Below, one piece after another: positions 42,290 through 52,589 of a stretch of DNA of 64,000 nucleotides. Below the pieces are notes generated by a model. It did not search any database, had not been told where the DNA came from, and was given only the letters and a program-made list of their open reading frames with translations. The DNA is taken from positions 1-64,000 of the forward strand of contig WQSG01000002.1 of assembly GCA_009788055.1 (NCBI GenBank), given 5' to 3'. The translations under genes were made by a program, and so were the position numbers. Positions within the stretch are counted from its first letter, which is position 1. The number at the start of each line of letters is the position of its first letter. The DNA is from Defluviitaleaceae bacterium. Lineage in GTDB: Bacteria > Bacillota > Clostridia > Lachnospirales > WQUN01.

Positions 42290-43756
42290 CTACGGCAACT
42301 CCGGTACAGTTCCGACTGTCATCCACTCGTCGAATAATGCTTGCAGGCTTGCGCCGTAGAGTTCTTCGGCAAGGGCTATGAAGTCGGATTGTGTGGCGAT
42401 GGCGAAGGAGAAGTTTTGGTAGTAGGCGTTGATAAATTGCCAAAAAAGGTCATCGCCCATGCGGTGGTGGAGGGCGTAAGTCATCAGCATTGCCTTGCGC
42501 CCGTGGGTGTGGGCGAAATGGGCGCGGTTTGGAGATGCATCCAAGCCGCGATTTATGAACAGGGTTGTGCGCGCTTCGATGGAAGCGTGTTCGCGCTCCA
42601 TTCGGTCGCGAAAGGCTTGCGGGGTTGGGTAGAAGATGCCCGCCTGTATGAAGCGCGTTAGGCCTTCTGTCAGCCACGGTTCGGTAATTCTGTTTGTACC
42701 TATGATGTTTGCAAGCCACTGGTTTCCAAGGCCGTGTGCCACTGCCCAATATCGTTCGCTGTGCGTCAAATATGAGGAATTTGCAAATACCATTTGGGAA
42801 AAAGATACGCTGTCTTGGGGCAAATCTGCCTCTACGATTGTCACCTTTCCAAGGGGAAAAACACCGACACGCGCCTCAAAAAACTCCATGGTTCTGCGGG
42901 CGATATCAAGAATTTCGTCTGTAAACAGCGTTTTGGTGTAATAATATAAGTGGATGTCAATGCCGCTTTTTGTGGAGGTGTACACGTGGCGGAAATACGG
43001 CGAAACCGCAAACGAAAAGTCCCGCGCTTGATGCGCCGCGAAGTTTGTAATTCGTGTGTCGGTATCGCTTATTACCTCCTCGGTGCGCAAGCCTGTTCCC
43101 ACAACAACATACCGCGCAGGGGTTGTAATGTCCACACGAAAATTTGCCGTTTCAAGCAAAAACGGATTGCCAACGGGGTAAAATGCCCGCGTAAACCAGC
43201 CGTCTTGTTCGTCGAAAACGGACAGGACAGGCAGAAACATTCCAAACCACAAAGCGTAATCATTGCCGCCCGTGAGGTGCGCGGTTTTCGGCACGCTCGC
43301 ATTATACTGCAACAGAATTTGAACCGTGGCGTGGGGTTGTAACGGCTCGGGCAAAATAAGCCGCAAAACCGTTTCGTCAAGTTCAAATTCCAGCGGCTCG
43401 TTATCCAAAAACGCGTATTGGATTTTCATGTAGGCATCCAAAAAAACGCGCAACACAATGTCATCCAATGGAACAGACGCACGGTTTGTAAACGTAATAT
43501 GAGAAATGCCCGAAACAACGCGCTTTTCGGGGTTCACGTCCAACGAAATTCGATACTCGTTGTAACGCGGAACTTCGGGGGGAGGCACTTCAATTGGTGC
43601 CGATATCTCCACCTGTTTCGGCGCGACATCCGACATTTCAAAATAGCCGCTGATTTCTTCGCCCGTATATTGCGGCATGGGCAGAATTTCGTTCCCAAAT
43701 CTGCCGCAACCTGCAAGCAAAAAAACCAACGCCAAAAATGCAATTAGTCTTGTCAT
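42290..43756 (-). CDS. M1-peptidase-like lipoprotein with degenerate active site
   Basis: A 488-residue lipoprotein (lipobox 'LLAGC', Cys17). It has the M1 aminopeptidase N-terminal beta domain ('YRISLDVNPEKRVVSGISHI', 'VLRVFLDAYM') and thermolysin-like domain. The zinc motif HExxH-x18-E reads HGLGN-x18-E: His341 and Glu364 are kept, the catalytic Glu is Gly342 and the second His ligand is Asn345. 'EPWLTEGLTRF' remains. It should not hydrolyse peptides and may bind them instead. ATG 43756 has GGAG 9 nt upstream. Confidence 0.85.
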   Translation of the reverse strand: MTRLIAFLALVFLLAGCGRFGNEILPMPQYTGEEISGYFEMSDVAPKQVEISAPIEVPPPEVPRYNEYRISLDVNPEKRVVSGISHITFTNRASVPLDDIVLRVFLDAYMKIQYAFLDNEPLEFELDETVLRLILPEPLQPHATVQILLQYNASVPKTAHLTGGNDYALWFGMFLPVLSVFDEQDGWFTRAFYPVGNPFLLETANFRVDITTPARYVVVGTGLRTEEVISDTDTRITNFAAHQARDFSFAVSPYFRHVYTSTKSGIDIHLYYYTKTLFTDEILDIARRTMEFFEARVGVFPLGKVTIVEADLPQDSVSFSQMVFANSSYLTHSERYWAVAHGLGNQWLANIIGTNRITEPWLTEGLTRFIQAGIFYPTPQAFRDRMEREHASIEARTTLFINRGLDASPNRAHFAHTHGRKAMLMTYALHHRMGDDLFWQFINAYYQNFSFAIATQSDFIALAEELYGASLQALFDEWMTVGTVPELP

Positions 43757-43874
43757 ATATGATTCTCCATGTTCCTTGTTCAAGCAGTACTTCACACGCC
43801 GCAAAATTTAGATATAATGAGATTATATCAGTAGAAAGCGCGGAATACCACAGTTCCACGAAATGGGTGAAATA

Positions 43875-44936
43875 GTGAAAAAAATTATTCTAACCGGGGG
43901 AGGAACAGCAGGGCACGTTATCCCAAACCTTGCGCTACTTCCTGCACTAAAAGCCGCAAACTTTGAAGTACATTATATCGGAAGCCACGAAGGAATAGAA
44001 CGCGGATTGGTAGAATCCGCAGGCTTGCCCTACTACAGTATATCATCGGGAAAGCTTAGGCGTTACTTTGATGTTAAAAACTTTACGGATATTTTTCGTG
44101 TTGCAAAGGGTTTGGGCGACGCAATGAAAATAATAAGAAAAATCAAGCCCGATATTATTTTTTCCAAGGGCGGATTTGTTGTAGTTCCCGTAATCACTGC
44201 GGCGCGGCTGTGCGGCGTGCGCTGTGTAATTCACGAATCGGATATCTCGCCGGGGCTTGCAAACCGCTTAGTAATGCCGTTTGCGTCCAAAATTTGCGTA
44301 TCGTTTCCCGAAACACTTAAATTTCTCCCAAGCGGCGACAAGGCGGTGCTGACGGGAACGCCTATTCGGCAAGCACTTGCGGGCGGCGACCGCTTGTACG
44401 GCCTAAAATCGGCGGGCTTTGAATTGGGCGGAAAACCCGTCTTGCTTGTAACAGGCGGTAGCCAAGGCGCGGCGGCAATAAATGCTTGCGTTCGCGAAGC
44501 TTTGCCCGCCCTTTTGGAAAAATTCCGCGTAATCCATTTGTGCGGGAAAGGCCATCTTTCGGGCATAAACTCGGCGGGATATGTAGAATTTGAATACCTC
44601 ACAGATACCATGCCCGACATTCTTGCCGCCGCAGATATCGTAATTTCCCGCGCAGGCGCGAACACGATTTTTGAACTTCTTGCACTAAAAAAGCCGCACC
44701 TTTTAATCCCTCTGCCCAAGGGAAAAAGCCGCGGCGACCAAATTCAAAACGCAGATTCATTCAAAAATCAAGGCTTCTCTGCCGTACTTCACGAGGAAAA
44801 AATGACCCCGCAAACACTTACATCTGAAATACTTGCCCTCTATTCTTCCCGCCAAAATTTCACCGATACCATGTCCAACCACCAACTAACCGACGGCATT
44901 GCGGGTATCATGGACGTAATTCTTAAGACTCCGTAA
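43875..44936 (+). CDS. murG: UDP-GlcNAc:lipid I N-acetylglucosaminyltransferase MurG
   Basis: A 353-residue GT28 glycosyltransferase that converts lipid I to lipid II on the inner face of the membrane. 'KIILTGGGTAGHVIPNLAL', 'GKLRRYFDVKNFTD', 'IIFSKGGFVVVP', 'VIHESDISPGLANR', 'LLVTGGSQGAAAIN' and 'VISRAGANTIFELL' are the standard motifs. GTG 43875 is preferred with GGGTG upstream; ATG 43863 has no site. Unusually it stands outside an mra/dcw cluster. Its end overlaps convergent gatB by 14 nt. Confidence 0.95.
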   Translation: MKKIILTGGGTAGHVIPNLALLPALKAANFEVHYIGSHEGIERGLVESAGLPYYSISSGKLRRYFDVKNFTDIFRVAKGLGDAMKIIRKIKPDIIFSKGGFVVVPVITAARLCGVRCVIHESDISPGLANRLVMPFASKICVSFPETLKFLPSGDKAVLTGTPIRQALAGGDRLYGLKSAGFELGGKPVLLVTGGSQGAAAINACVREALPALLEKFRVIHLCGKGHLSGINSAGYVEFEYLTDTMPDILAAADIVISRAGANTIFELLALKKPHLLIPLPKGKSRGDQIQNADSFKNQGFSAVLHEEKMTPQTLTSEILALYSSRQNFTDTMSNHQLTDGIAGIMDVILKTP

Positions 44937-46326
44937 AATGCTTTTTCAGCGCGGCGTTCACCAAGGCGGGGTTTCCTTTGCCCTTTAGTTCCTTCATGGT
45001 TTGCCCAACCAAAAAGCCGAATGCTTTTTCTTTGCCGCTTTTGTATTCCGCTACGGCGTCTGCATTTGCGGCAAGCACTTTTTCTACAATGGCGGCAATG
45101 CTTGCGTCATCGTTGATTTGGGCAAGCCCGTGTTTTTCTATATATCCCGCAACGTCTTCGCCGCCGCCGAATACATATTCAAAAACCTGCTTTCCTGCGG
45201 TGCGGTTTGTTTTGCCGCCCGTTACGGCGTTGATAAATTCTGCAAAGGGGGGCGGCGTGATTTTCGGTTTCGCGCCTGTGGTGCTTGCCAGATACATCAT
45301 TTCGCCCAGCATCCAAACGGCGGTTTCCTTTGGTGATGCGGATTTTGCCGTTTCTTCATACAACTGTGCCGTGTTTTTGTCCGTGGTTAGGATTGCCGCG
45401 TCTTTGGGGGTTAGCCCGTATTCCGCCGCAAAACGGGCGGCTTTTTCTTTTGCAAATTCGGGCTGATTTTCTTGAATGCTTGCGATAAATTCATCTGTAA
45501 AGGAAATCGGCGGGATGTCCGGGTCTGGGAAGTAGCGATAATCGGGCGCGTTTTCCTTGGAGCGCATGACGAAAGATTCTCCCGCGTTGTCGTCCCAACG
45601 GCGGGTTTCCTGTGAAATTTCGCCGCCGCTTGAAATTACTTCTATTTGCCGCCGCGATTCATATGCAATTGCCCTTTCGATTGCTTTGAACGAGTTGATA
45701 TTTTTCATTTCGGTGCGCGTGCCGAATTCCGTGCTGCCCTTCGGTTTTACAGACAAATTCACATCTGCGCGAAGAGAACCCTCCTGCATTTGGCAGTCGG
45801 ATACTTCCAAGTATTCCAGCATGGATTTTACGGACGTAAGGCAAGCGATAACTTCCTCCGCACAAGTCATGTCGGGTTCGGTTACTATTTCGATTAGCGG
45901 AACGCCGCAACGGTTGTAATCCAAGAAAGTTTTTCCGCTTGAGTGAATCAGTTTTCCCGCGTCTTCTTCCATGTGAATTTCGTGGATTCTTATTTTTTTA
46001 TCGCCGATGTCAACAAAACCGTTTCGTGCAAATGGCAAATGCAGTTGCGAAATTTGATACGCTTTTGGCAAATCAGGATAAAAATAATTTTTGCGGTCGA
46101 ACTTATTGTAGCGGGTAATTTGGCAATTTAAAGCAAGCCCCGCTTTTACGGCAAAGTCCAAAACGCGGGTGTTAAGCACGGGAAGCGTTCCCGGCATTCC
46201 AATGCAAACGGGACAGCATTGCGTGTTTGGCTCGCCGCCGAACGCGGTGGAGCATCCGCAAAAAATCTTTGAGGCCGTGGAAAGTTCTACATGAATTTCC
46301 AAGCCGATAACTATATCCCAATTCAT
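44923..46326 (-). CDS. gatB: Asp/Glu-tRNA amidotransferase subunit B
   Basis: A 467-residue subunit that activates Asp-tRNA(Asn)/Glu-tRNA(Gln) with ATP and accepts ammonia from GatA. 'DIVIGLEIHVELSTASKIFC' with the zinc-site Cys residues, 'NKFDRKNYFYPDLPKAYQIS', 'GSLRADVNLSVKP' and the C-terminal YqeY-like tail are seen. Overlaps gatA by 4 nt, last gene of aspS-gatC-gatA-gatB. Confidence 0.96.
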   Translation of the reverse strand: MNWDIVIGLEIHVELSTASKIFCGCSTAFGGEPNTQCCPVCIGMPGTLPVLNTRVLDFAVKAGLALNCQITRYNKFDRKNYFYPDLPKAYQISQLHLPFARNGFVDIGDKKIRIHEIHMEEDAGKLIHSSGKTFLDYNRCGVPLIEIVTEPDMTCAEEVIACLTSVKSMLEYLEVSDCQMQEGSLRADVNLSVKPKGSTEFGTRTEMKNINSFKAIERAIAYESRRQIEVISSGGEISQETRRWDDNAGESFVMRSKENAPDYRYFPDPDIPPISFTDEFIASIQENQPEFAKEKAARFAAEYGLTPKDAAILTTDKNTAQLYEETAKSASPKETAVWMLGEMMYLASTTGAKPKITPPPFAEFINAVTGGKTNRTAGKQVFEYVFGGGEDVAGYIEKHGLAQINDDASIAAIVEKVLAANADAVAEYKSGKEKAFGFLVGQTMKELKGKGNPALVNAALKKHFTES

Positions 46327-47741
46327 TGCTGCACCCCCTGATACGCCTGTGCCAAGCCCAGCACAACTTTATCTTTCATTACGTCGCTGATTATTTGCGC
46401 CCCAATGGGCAATCCGTTTGCGTCTTTGCCGCATGGAATGGAAATGGCTGGCAAGCCCGCAAGGTTTGCCGTAACGGTGAAGATATCCGAAAGATACATT
46501 TTCAGCGGGTCGCTTAGACTTTCGCCCAAAATCGGCGCGGTGGTAGGCGCGACAGGGCATAGGATTGCGTCATAATTATAGAATGTTTCGGCAAAATGCT
46601 TGCGAATCAACGCCTTTACCTGCAACGCCTTTTTGTAATACGCATCGTAAAAGCCAGACGAAAGCACAAAAGTACCCAGCAAAATGCGCTTGATTACCTC
46701 CATGCCAAAGCCCTCTGCGCGGGTGGCGTTGTACGTTTGCAGAAGGCTGTTCGCGCCTTCCGAACGAAAGCCGTACTTTACGCCGTCATAGCGCGAAAGA
46801 TTGGAACTTGCTTCCGCAGTGGCGATTATATAGTATGCGGGGATTACATATTCGTTAAACGGAAGCTTTATATAATCTATACTCGCACCCATTTCAGTAA
46901 ACTTTTTTGCGGTTTCAAGTATATTATTTTTCACGTCTTCATCAACGCCGTTGCCGATTAAACAATCTTCGGGTATGGCTATTTTTTTTCCTATAACACC
47001 TTTTATGCAGGCGGTTTCAGGTAGGTCTAAAGAGGTGCCGTCTTTTGGGTCGCGCCCTGCGATAATTTTGTGAATTTCTGCGCAGTCTGCCGCGTTTTTT
47101 GCGATAGGGCCGATTTGATCCAGTGATGACGCATAGGCGATAAGCCCATGGCGCGAAACCGCACCGTATGTGGGCTTAAAGCCCGTTACGCCGCAGTAAG
47201 ACGCGGGTTGCCGAATGCTTCCGCCCGTGTCTGTGCCAAGGGAGATGAAAGTTTCGTTTGCCGCAACAGCCGCCGCACACCCGCCCGAAGAACCGCCCGA
47301 TACACGGTTTTCATCATGAGGGTTTTTCACCGCGCCATAGTGCGAAGTCTCGGAGGTTGAGCCCATTCCGAACTCGTCCATATTTAATTTGCCAACGACA
47401 ATAAGCCCCGCGTTTTCCAGTTTTTCAACGGCGGTGGCACTGTATGGCGGAATGAAATTATCAAGCATTTTGGACGCACAAGTTGTGCGAAGCCCGCTTG
47501 TGCAGATGTTATCTTTTATGCCGATTGGAACGCCCGCAAGGGGTGATGTTAATTCGCCCGTACTTATTTTTTTCTGAATAGTGTCGGCTTGCGACAGGCA
47601 TTTTTCTTTGTCGGCAAGGGTAACGAAAGCGTTTGTGCGACTGTTTTCCGCCGCGCCCAAAGCCGCCGTAACCGCTTCCGCAACGCCTATTTCGCCTGCC
47701 CGTATTTTTTCGCCCAGTTGCAGGGCTGTTAGGTTCATCAT
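46323..47741 (-). CDS. gatA: Asp/Glu-tRNA amidotransferase subunit A (glutaminase)
   Basis: A 472-residue amidase that releases ammonia from glutamine and channels it to GatB. The Ser-cisSer-Lys triad is present: Lys in 'PIGIKDNICT', cis-Ser in the 'VSGGSSGGCAAAVAANE' loop and nucleophile Ser in 'GTDTGGSIRQPASYCG'. It is coupled to gatC upstream and gatB downstream by 4-nt overlaps. Confidence 0.96.
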   Translation of the reverse strand: MMNLTALQLGEKIRAGEIGVAEAVTAALGAAENSRTNAFVTLADKEKCLSQADTIQKKISTGELTSPLAGVPIGIKDNICTSGLRTTCASKMLDNFIPPYSATAVEKLENAGLIVVGKLNMDEFGMGSTSETSHYGAVKNPHDENRVSGGSSGGCAAAVAANETFISLGTDTGGSIRQPASYCGVTGFKPTYGAVSRHGLIAYASSLDQIGPIAKNAADCAEIHKIIAGRDPKDGTSLDLPETACIKGVIGKKIAIPEDCLIGNGVDEDVKNNILETAKKFTEMGASIDYIKLPFNEYVIPAYYIIATAEASSNLSRYDGVKYGFRSEGANSLLQTYNATRAEGFGMEVIKRILLGTFVLSSGFYDAYYKKALQVKALIRKHFAETFYNYDAILCPVAPTTAPILGESLSDPLKMYLSDIFTVTANLAGLPAISIPCGKDANGLPIGAQIISDVMKDKVVLGLAQAYQGVQQ

Positions 47742-48028
47742 ACGTCCACCGCCTTTGGTACAACAAATGCTTCGTCTGTGCGGTCGGGGGCGTTTGCAAG
47801 CAAATGTTCACGCTTAAAATGCCCCGTTACTTCGTCGGGGCGGGTTACGTTTGTCATGGAAAATACGTGAGAAAGCGGCTCTACGCCCTCTGTGTTCACG
47901 TTTTGCAAAATCTTCATGTAATCCAGAATTTTGCCAAGTTCCGTTTGCATTAACTCGGTTTGCGATTCGTCCAGTTGAATTCGGGACAAGCCCGCGACAT
48001 AATCAACCGTTTTTTTGTCAATCAGCAT
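47738..48028 (-). CDS. gatC: Asp/Glu-tRNA amidotransferase subunit C
   Basis: A 96-residue subunit that wraps around and stabilises GatA-GatB. 'VDYVAGLSRIQLDESQTELM' and 'VEPLSHVFSMTNVTRPDEV' are typical GatC segments. Its start shares one base with the aspS stop. Confidence 0.94.
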   Translation of the reverse strand: MLIDKKTVDYVAGLSRIQLDESQTELMQTELGKILDYMKILQNVNTEGVEPLSHVFSMTNVTRPDEVTGHFKREHLLANAPDRTDEAFVVPKAVDV

Positions 48029-49764
48029 TAAATCACACCTCTGATTTTAATGTGTGCTTCGCGTAGTTGCTGCTCTGTTACTTCGCCGGGTGCGCCCATT
48101 AGTACGTCCTGCGCGTTCGCGTTCATGGGGAACGCGATTACTTCGCGGATGCTTTCCTGTTCCGTAAGAAGCATTACGATTCTGTCGATACCGGGGGCCA
48201 TGCCCGCATGGGGCGGCGCACCGTAATGAAACGCGCCGAACAACGCAGGGAATTTTTCCATGATATCGTCCTTGGTGTAGCCCGCGATTTCAAAGGCTTT
48301 TATCATGATATCGGGGCGGTGGTTGCGCACCGCGCCGCTGGAAAGTTCCACGCCGTTGCACACAATATCGTACTGATACGCCTTTATTTGAAGCGGGTCT
48401 GCGGTAAAAATATCGCTTTGCGGCATGGAAAACGGATTGTGCGAAAATTCTACCGCGCCCGTGTCAGGGTTTTTCTCGTACATGGGGAAGTCCGTGACGA
48501 AACAGAATCTGAATGCGTCCTCCAAAAGCTGTAGGCGTTCGCCAAGCTGTGTGCGGATTTGCCCCGCAAATTTATCCACATTTTGCGGCGAGTCGCAAAT
48601 GAAAAACAGTGTGTCATTTTCTTTCAGTTCCAGCATGGAAATTAACTCACTCTGTTTTTCTTCCGAAAGAAATTTTACAATAGGCCCTTTTAACGCCATC
48701 CCTTCCAACACAGAAATATAGCCAAGCCCCGCCATTCCAACTTCTTCTGTGGCGAAGGTCAGCATTTTTTCAAAGAAGGACTTGGACTGTGTTGCGCAGT
48801 TTGGCGCGGCAATTCCGCGCACGGGCTTGCCTTTAAACGGCGCGAAATCTACGCCTTCAAAGAATTTGGTCAAGTCTGTGATTAGTAGGGGGTTGCGCAG
48901 GTCGGGCTTGTCTGTTCCGTATTTTAACATACATTCGGCGTAAGGAATACGCGGGAATTGCGGCGCGGTTACGCTTTTGCCATTCGCAAATTTTACAAAG
49001 GTTTCGTGCAAAACTTTTTCTGCCACGGCAAAAACATCATCTTGCGTGGCAAATGCCATTTCAAAATCAAGCTGGTAGAACTCCCCGGGGGAGCGGTCTG
49101 CGCGGGCGTCCTCGTCTCGGAAACACGGCGCGACCTGAAAATATTTGTCAAACCCGCTTACCATAAGCAACTGCTTAAAAATTTGCGGGGCTTGAGGCAA
49201 GGCATAAAACATTCCGTGGTGCTTGCGGCTTGGCACAAGATAATCCCTAGCACCCTCGGGCGATGACGATGTTAGAATGGGCGTTTGAATTTCCAAAAAG
49301 CCCATGTCCTCCATTTGCCGCCGCATAAAGCGGATAATTTCCGAACGCTTTATAATTTTCGCTTGCACGGTTGGGTTACGCAAATCCAAAAAGCGGTACT
49401 TTAACCGTACATCTTCCCGCGTTTCGGTAGATTCATCAACCGCAAAGGGAAGCATGGGAAGTGATGTGCCAAGCACCGTAAGCTTTTCCACGCAAAGCTC
49501 AACTTCACCCGTGGGGAGTTTTTCGTTTACGGTTTCGCCACTGCGCTCCCGCACAACGCCCTCCACAGAAATCACAAATTCGCGCCCCAATCCCTGCGCG
49601 TCTTCCGGGTTATCAAATACAATTTGTGTAACGCCAAACATATCCCTCAGGTGTATAAATTCCACACCGCCGTGGTCGCGGATAGTATCAATCCAGCCGG
49701 CGAGTGTTACCCGCCGGCCTGTTGAGTCTTTCCGCAATTCTCCGCAATTATGCGTCCTATACAT
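48028..49764 (-). CDS. aspS: Aspartyl-tRNA synthetase, bacterial type
   Basis: A 578-residue class IIb synthetase: N-terminal OB-fold anticodon domain ('VTLAGWIDTIRDHGGVEFIH'), catalytic core with motif 2 'FRDEDARADRSPGEFYQLD', the GAD insert, and motif 3 'GMAPGIDRIVMLLT'. Being first in an operon with gatCAB suggests it may charge tRNA(Asn) with Asp for amidation, i.e. be non-discriminating; that depends on residues I cannot score by eye. Confidence 0.95.
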   Translation of the reverse strand: MYRTHNCGELRKDSTGRRVTLAGWIDTIRDHGGVEFIHLRDMFGVTQIVFDNPEDAQGLGREFVISVEGVVRERSGETVNEKLPTGEVELCVEKLTVLGTSLPMLPFAVDESTETREDVRLKYRFLDLRNPTVQAKIIKRSEIIRFMRRQMEDMGFLEIQTPILTSSSPEGARDYLVPSRKHHGMFYALPQAPQIFKQLLMVSGFDKYFQVAPCFRDEDARADRSPGEFYQLDFEMAFATQDDVFAVAEKVLHETFVKFANGKSVTAPQFPRIPYAECMLKYGTDKPDLRNPLLITDLTKFFEGVDFAPFKGKPVRGIAAPNCATQSKSFFEKMLTFATEEVGMAGLGYISVLEGMALKGPIVKFLSEEKQSELISMLELKENDTLFFICDSPQNVDKFAGQIRTQLGERLQLLEDAFRFCFVTDFPMYEKNPDTGAVEFSHNPFSMPQSDIFTADPLQIKAYQYDIVCNGVELSSGAVRNHRPDIMIKAFEIAGYTKDDIMEKFPALFGAFHYGAPPHAGMAPGIDRIVMLLTEQESIREVIAFPMNANAQDVLMGAPGEVTEQQLREAHIKIRGVI

Positions 49765-49765
49765 T

Positions 49766-50281
49766 TTACCACCATCCTGCCAACATCATGAAGCCGGGAA
49801 TCCAGCCCGTGTAAAAAGTTGTTGCCAAACAAGTAAACGCAGTAAGTTTACCAAATTTTTTCTCGAATGTGCATTCCACAAATAGTATAAACCACAGGAA
49901 TGCCCAAGAAAACCAGCAAGCCAAAAGCCAAATTTCCCGCCAAGTTTCCAGTCCGCCTTCAAGCGTTAGCACACCGCCCATAAACAACGCGATTGCGCCC
50001 GTTAAGCAAAACACACCAAAGGCTTTGGGGTCAAGGCCATACACATGGTCGAAGCCGATGTAAATGTACGTAAGCCCCACCATAAAATATATCATTGCCG
50101 TAAAATGCCCTTCGCCTTGCCACAACGTATACAACGCCGCCGCCAAAATTACAGCACCGCCCAAGAAATTTACAACAGATAGGGTTGCGCCGGCTTTTTC
50201 GCCTTTAACTTCTCCGAAAAGCCCAAACCATGCATTGTGAAACAGAACAAAACCTACCATTACCAATACGATACCTAACAT
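49766..50281 (-). CDS. AmiS/UreI-family channel
   Basis: A 171-residue protein with six membrane helices and no large loops, fitting the AmiS/UreI family of proton-gated urea or short-chain amide channels ('LVMVGFVLFHNAWFGLFGEV', 'GLTYIYIGFDHVYGLD', 'FILFVECTFE'). The stop lies one base before the aspS start, so it is the first gene of the aspS-gatCAB transcript. Urea or amide uptake would add nitrogen next to glutamine synthesis; no urease or amidase gene is nearby. Confidence 0.88.
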   Translation of the reverse strand: MLGIVLVMVGFVLFHNAWFGLFGEVKGEKAGATLSVVNFLGGAVILAAALYTLWQGEGHFTAMIYFMVGLTYIYIGFDHVYGLDPKAFGVFCLTGAIALFMGGVLTLEGGLETWREIWLLACWFSWAFLWFILFVECTFEKKFGKLTAFTCLATTFYTGWIPGFMMLAGWW

Positions 50282-50299
50282 TTTAATTCCTCCCTTTTT

Positions 50300-50361
50300 T
50301 TTAGTTCGCGGGGGCGTTGCCCCCGCTCCCCCACGAGGGGACGGAGTCCCCGAGGTTTTAA
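50300..50361. terminator. GC-rich hairpins after glnN (family C)
   Basis: GCGGGGGCGTTGCCCCCGC and GGGGACGGAGTCCCC hairpins lie between glnN and the amiS-type gene; a run of T follows on the minus strand only weakly. Confidence 0.55.
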
Positions 50362-52452
50362 CTAACTCACGCTGTACAACAGTTCGCCGTAAGACGGCAG
50401 CGGCCAGTGCTTTTTAGAAACACAGGTTTCAAGCTGGTCGGCTGTAAGGCGAAGTACGTTCATAGCGGTAAAAACTTCGTCACGGTAGAATTTAGCGTGT
50501 GCGAGAATATCGTGGTCTTCGCCGCTTTTTAAGATTGCGGCTTCCAAGGTGTCCAGCTTTTTAATTAAGCAGGTACAAAGTTTGGAAGTTTTCGCAAGCA
50601 AGCGTTCTTCCATGGTGCAGTCGAAATCGCCCAAGGCTTTCTTGCGTTCAAGCAGTTTTGCCAAATCATTCTGATAATTTACTGCGGCGGGGATAATTTC
50701 TTCGTTTACGATATCCACCATGGTTAGTGCCTCAATGTGAATGGTTTTGCAATAGCTTTCCATGAGGATTTCATAGCGGGAATTTATTTCCGGCTCTGTG
50801 AAAACGTGATGCTTTGTGAATAGGTCGATGTTCTTTTGTGCGATAAATGTCGGCAGTGCATCGGGGGTGGTGCGCAGGTTGGAAAGGCCGCGTTTTTCGG
50901 CTTCCGTTACCCATTCTTCGGCGTAGTTGTTGCCGTTAAAGATGATTCGCTTGTGCGCTTTTATTGTTTTTTTCACAAGCGCGGCAAGGTCTGCGTTAAA
51001 GTTAAGAGAACTTTCAAGGATATCTGCAAATTCGTTTAGTACTTCGGCAACGGCAGTGTTTAGCGCGATATTTGCGCCCGCCGTGGAGAATGTAGAACCC
51101 AGCATTCTAAATTCAAATTTGTTGCCCGTGAACGCAAACGGTGACGTTCTGTTGCGGTCTGTTGTATCTTTGGGGAAGTGCGGCAGAACCGTTACGCCAA
51201 TTTCCATGGGTTTTTTATCGGGACCCAGATACTCCGCGCCTGATTCAATCGCGTCCAAAATTCCCGTAAGCTCGTCGCCAAGGAACATGGAAACGATAGC
51301 GGGCGGTGCTTCGTTTGCGCCAAGACGGTGGTCGTTGCCCGCGTTGGCAACGGAAACCCGCAGCAAATCTTGATATTCGTCCACGGCTTTAATTACCGCC
51401 ACAAGGAACAGAAGAAACTGCGCGTTTTCGTATGGGGTTTCGCCCGGCTCTAAGAGATTCGCGCCCGTGTCTGTGGAAATTGCCCAGTTGTTGTGCTTGC
51501 CGCTTCCGTTTACGCCCGCGAACGGTTTTTCGTGAAGCAAGCACACCAGCCCGTGCCGCCCCGCCACAATTTTAAGAAGCTCCATTGCAAGCTGGTTATG
51601 GTCTGTTGCGATATTCGTTGTTGCAAAAATCGGTGCGAATTCGTGCTGTGCGGGGGCAACCTCGTTGTGTTTTGTTTTTGCCGTAATGCCCAGCTTCCAC
51701 ATTTCTTCTTCAAAGTCTTTCATAAATGCGGCAACACGCGGCTTTATCGCGCCAAAGTAGTGGTCATCAAGCTCCTGTCCTTTCGGGGGGCTTGCCCCAA
51801 AAAGTGTACGTCCTGTGTAAATTAAATCGGGGCGTTTTAGGTAAACTTCTTTATCTATGAGGAAATACTCCTGCTCTGCGCCAACGGTTGTACTTACGTT
51901 TTTCGCCGTTTTGTTGCCGAAGAGTTTTAGTATGCGCAATGCCTGTTTGTTTATTGCTTCCATGGAGCGAAGAAGCGGAGTTTTTTTATCCAGTGCCTCA
52001 CCGCCGTATGAACAAAACGCGGTGGGAATGTACAAAGAATCATCTTTTATAAACGCGAAAGACGTTGTATCCCAAACGGTATAGCCCCTCGCTTCAAAGG
52101 TACAGCGCAACCCGCCTGACGGAAAACTGGACGCATCCGGTTCGCCGCGCACAAGCTCCTTGCCCGAAAACTCCATGATAACTTTCCCGTCGCCGCTTGG
52201 CGAAATAAAACTGTCGTGCTTTTCGGCGGTTACGCCCGTCATGGGCTGAAACCAGTGCGTAAAGTGTGTCGCGCCTTTTTCCACCGCCCAGTCTTTCATG
52301 GCGTTGGCAACCACGTTTGCAACGTCCAACTCCAAGTGTGTGCCAATCTGCATTGTTTTCTTGAGTGCTTTGTAAATATCTTTCGGAAGGCGCGCCTGCA
52401 TTACCGCGTCATTAAACACCATGCTTCCAAACAGTTCAGGTACGTTTTTCAT
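50362..52452 (-). CDS. glnN: Glutamine synthetase type III
   Basis: A 696-residue GSIII, about 250 residues longer than type I enzymes. It makes glutamine from glutamate, ammonia and ATP. The signature '[16 protein letters not shown]' is clear, with '[14 protein letters not shown]' and '[14 protein letters not shown]' active-site segments and '[20 protein letters not shown]'. ATG 52452 has GAGGGAG 7 nt upstream; a longer frame runs back through the leader hairpins and is rejected. Two hairpins in the leader suggest control by transcription attenuation. It neighbours pdxST and gatCAB, both glutamine users. Confidence 0.94.
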   Translation of the reverse strand: MKNVPELFGSMVFNDAVMQARLPKDIYKALKKTMQIGTHLELDVANVVANAMKDWAVEKGATHFTHWFQPMTGVTAEKHDSFISPSGDGKVIMEFSGKELVRGEPDASSFPSGGLRCTFEARGYTVWDTTSFAFIKDDSLYIPTAFCSYGGEALDKKTPLLRSMEAINKQALRILKLFGNKTAKNVSTTVGAEQEYFLIDKEVYLKRPDLIYTGRTLFGASPPKGQELDDHYFGAIKPRVAAFMKDFEEEMWKLGITAKTKHNEVAPAQHEFAPIFATTNIATDHNQLAMELLKIVAGRHGLVCLLHEKPFAGVNGSGKHNNWAISTDTGANLLEPGETPYENAQFLLFLVAVIKAVDEYQDLLRVSVANAGNDHRLGANEAPPAIVSMFLGDELTGILDAIESGAEYLGPDKKPMEIGVTVLPHFPKDTTDRNRTSPFAFTGNKFEFRMLGSTFSTAGANIALNTAVAEVLNEFADILESSLNFNADLAALVKKTIKAHKRIIFNGNNYAEEWVTEAEKRGLSNLRTTPDALPTFIAQKNIDLFTKHHVFTEPEINSRYEILMESYCKTIHIEALTMVDIVNEEIIPAAVNYQNDLAKLLERKKALGDFDCTMEERLLAKTSKLCTCLIKKLDTLEAAILKSGEDHDILAHAKFYRDEVFTAMNVLRLTADQLETCVSKKHWPLPSYGELLYSVS

Positions 52453-52486
52453 AAAAATCTCCCTCTCATTTTTTCGTGCTAAACGC

Positions 52487-52523
52487 AAAAAGGCGCATGG
52501 TTCTAAAGAACCACAACGCCTTT
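52487..52523 (-). terminator. glnN leader hairpin 2 (possible attenuator)
   Basis: AAAGGCG...CGCCTTTTT with an inner TGGTTC/GAACCA stem and a T run, 35 nt before the glnN start. A terminator in a leader must be overcome for expression. Confidence 0.68.
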
Positions 52524-52550
52524 GTTGTTTACTTGAAAAATTAAAATATA

Positions 52551-52589
52551 AAAAATGCCGGGGAACACCTCCATTGGGTTTCCTCGGCA
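52551..52589 (-). terminator. glnN leader hairpin 1 / terminator of pdxST
   Basis: TGCCGAGGAAACCC pairs imperfectly with GGTGTTCCCCGGCA and is followed by TTTTTT on the minus strand. It may end the pdxST transcript or be part of an RNA switch before glnN. Confidence 0.7.
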
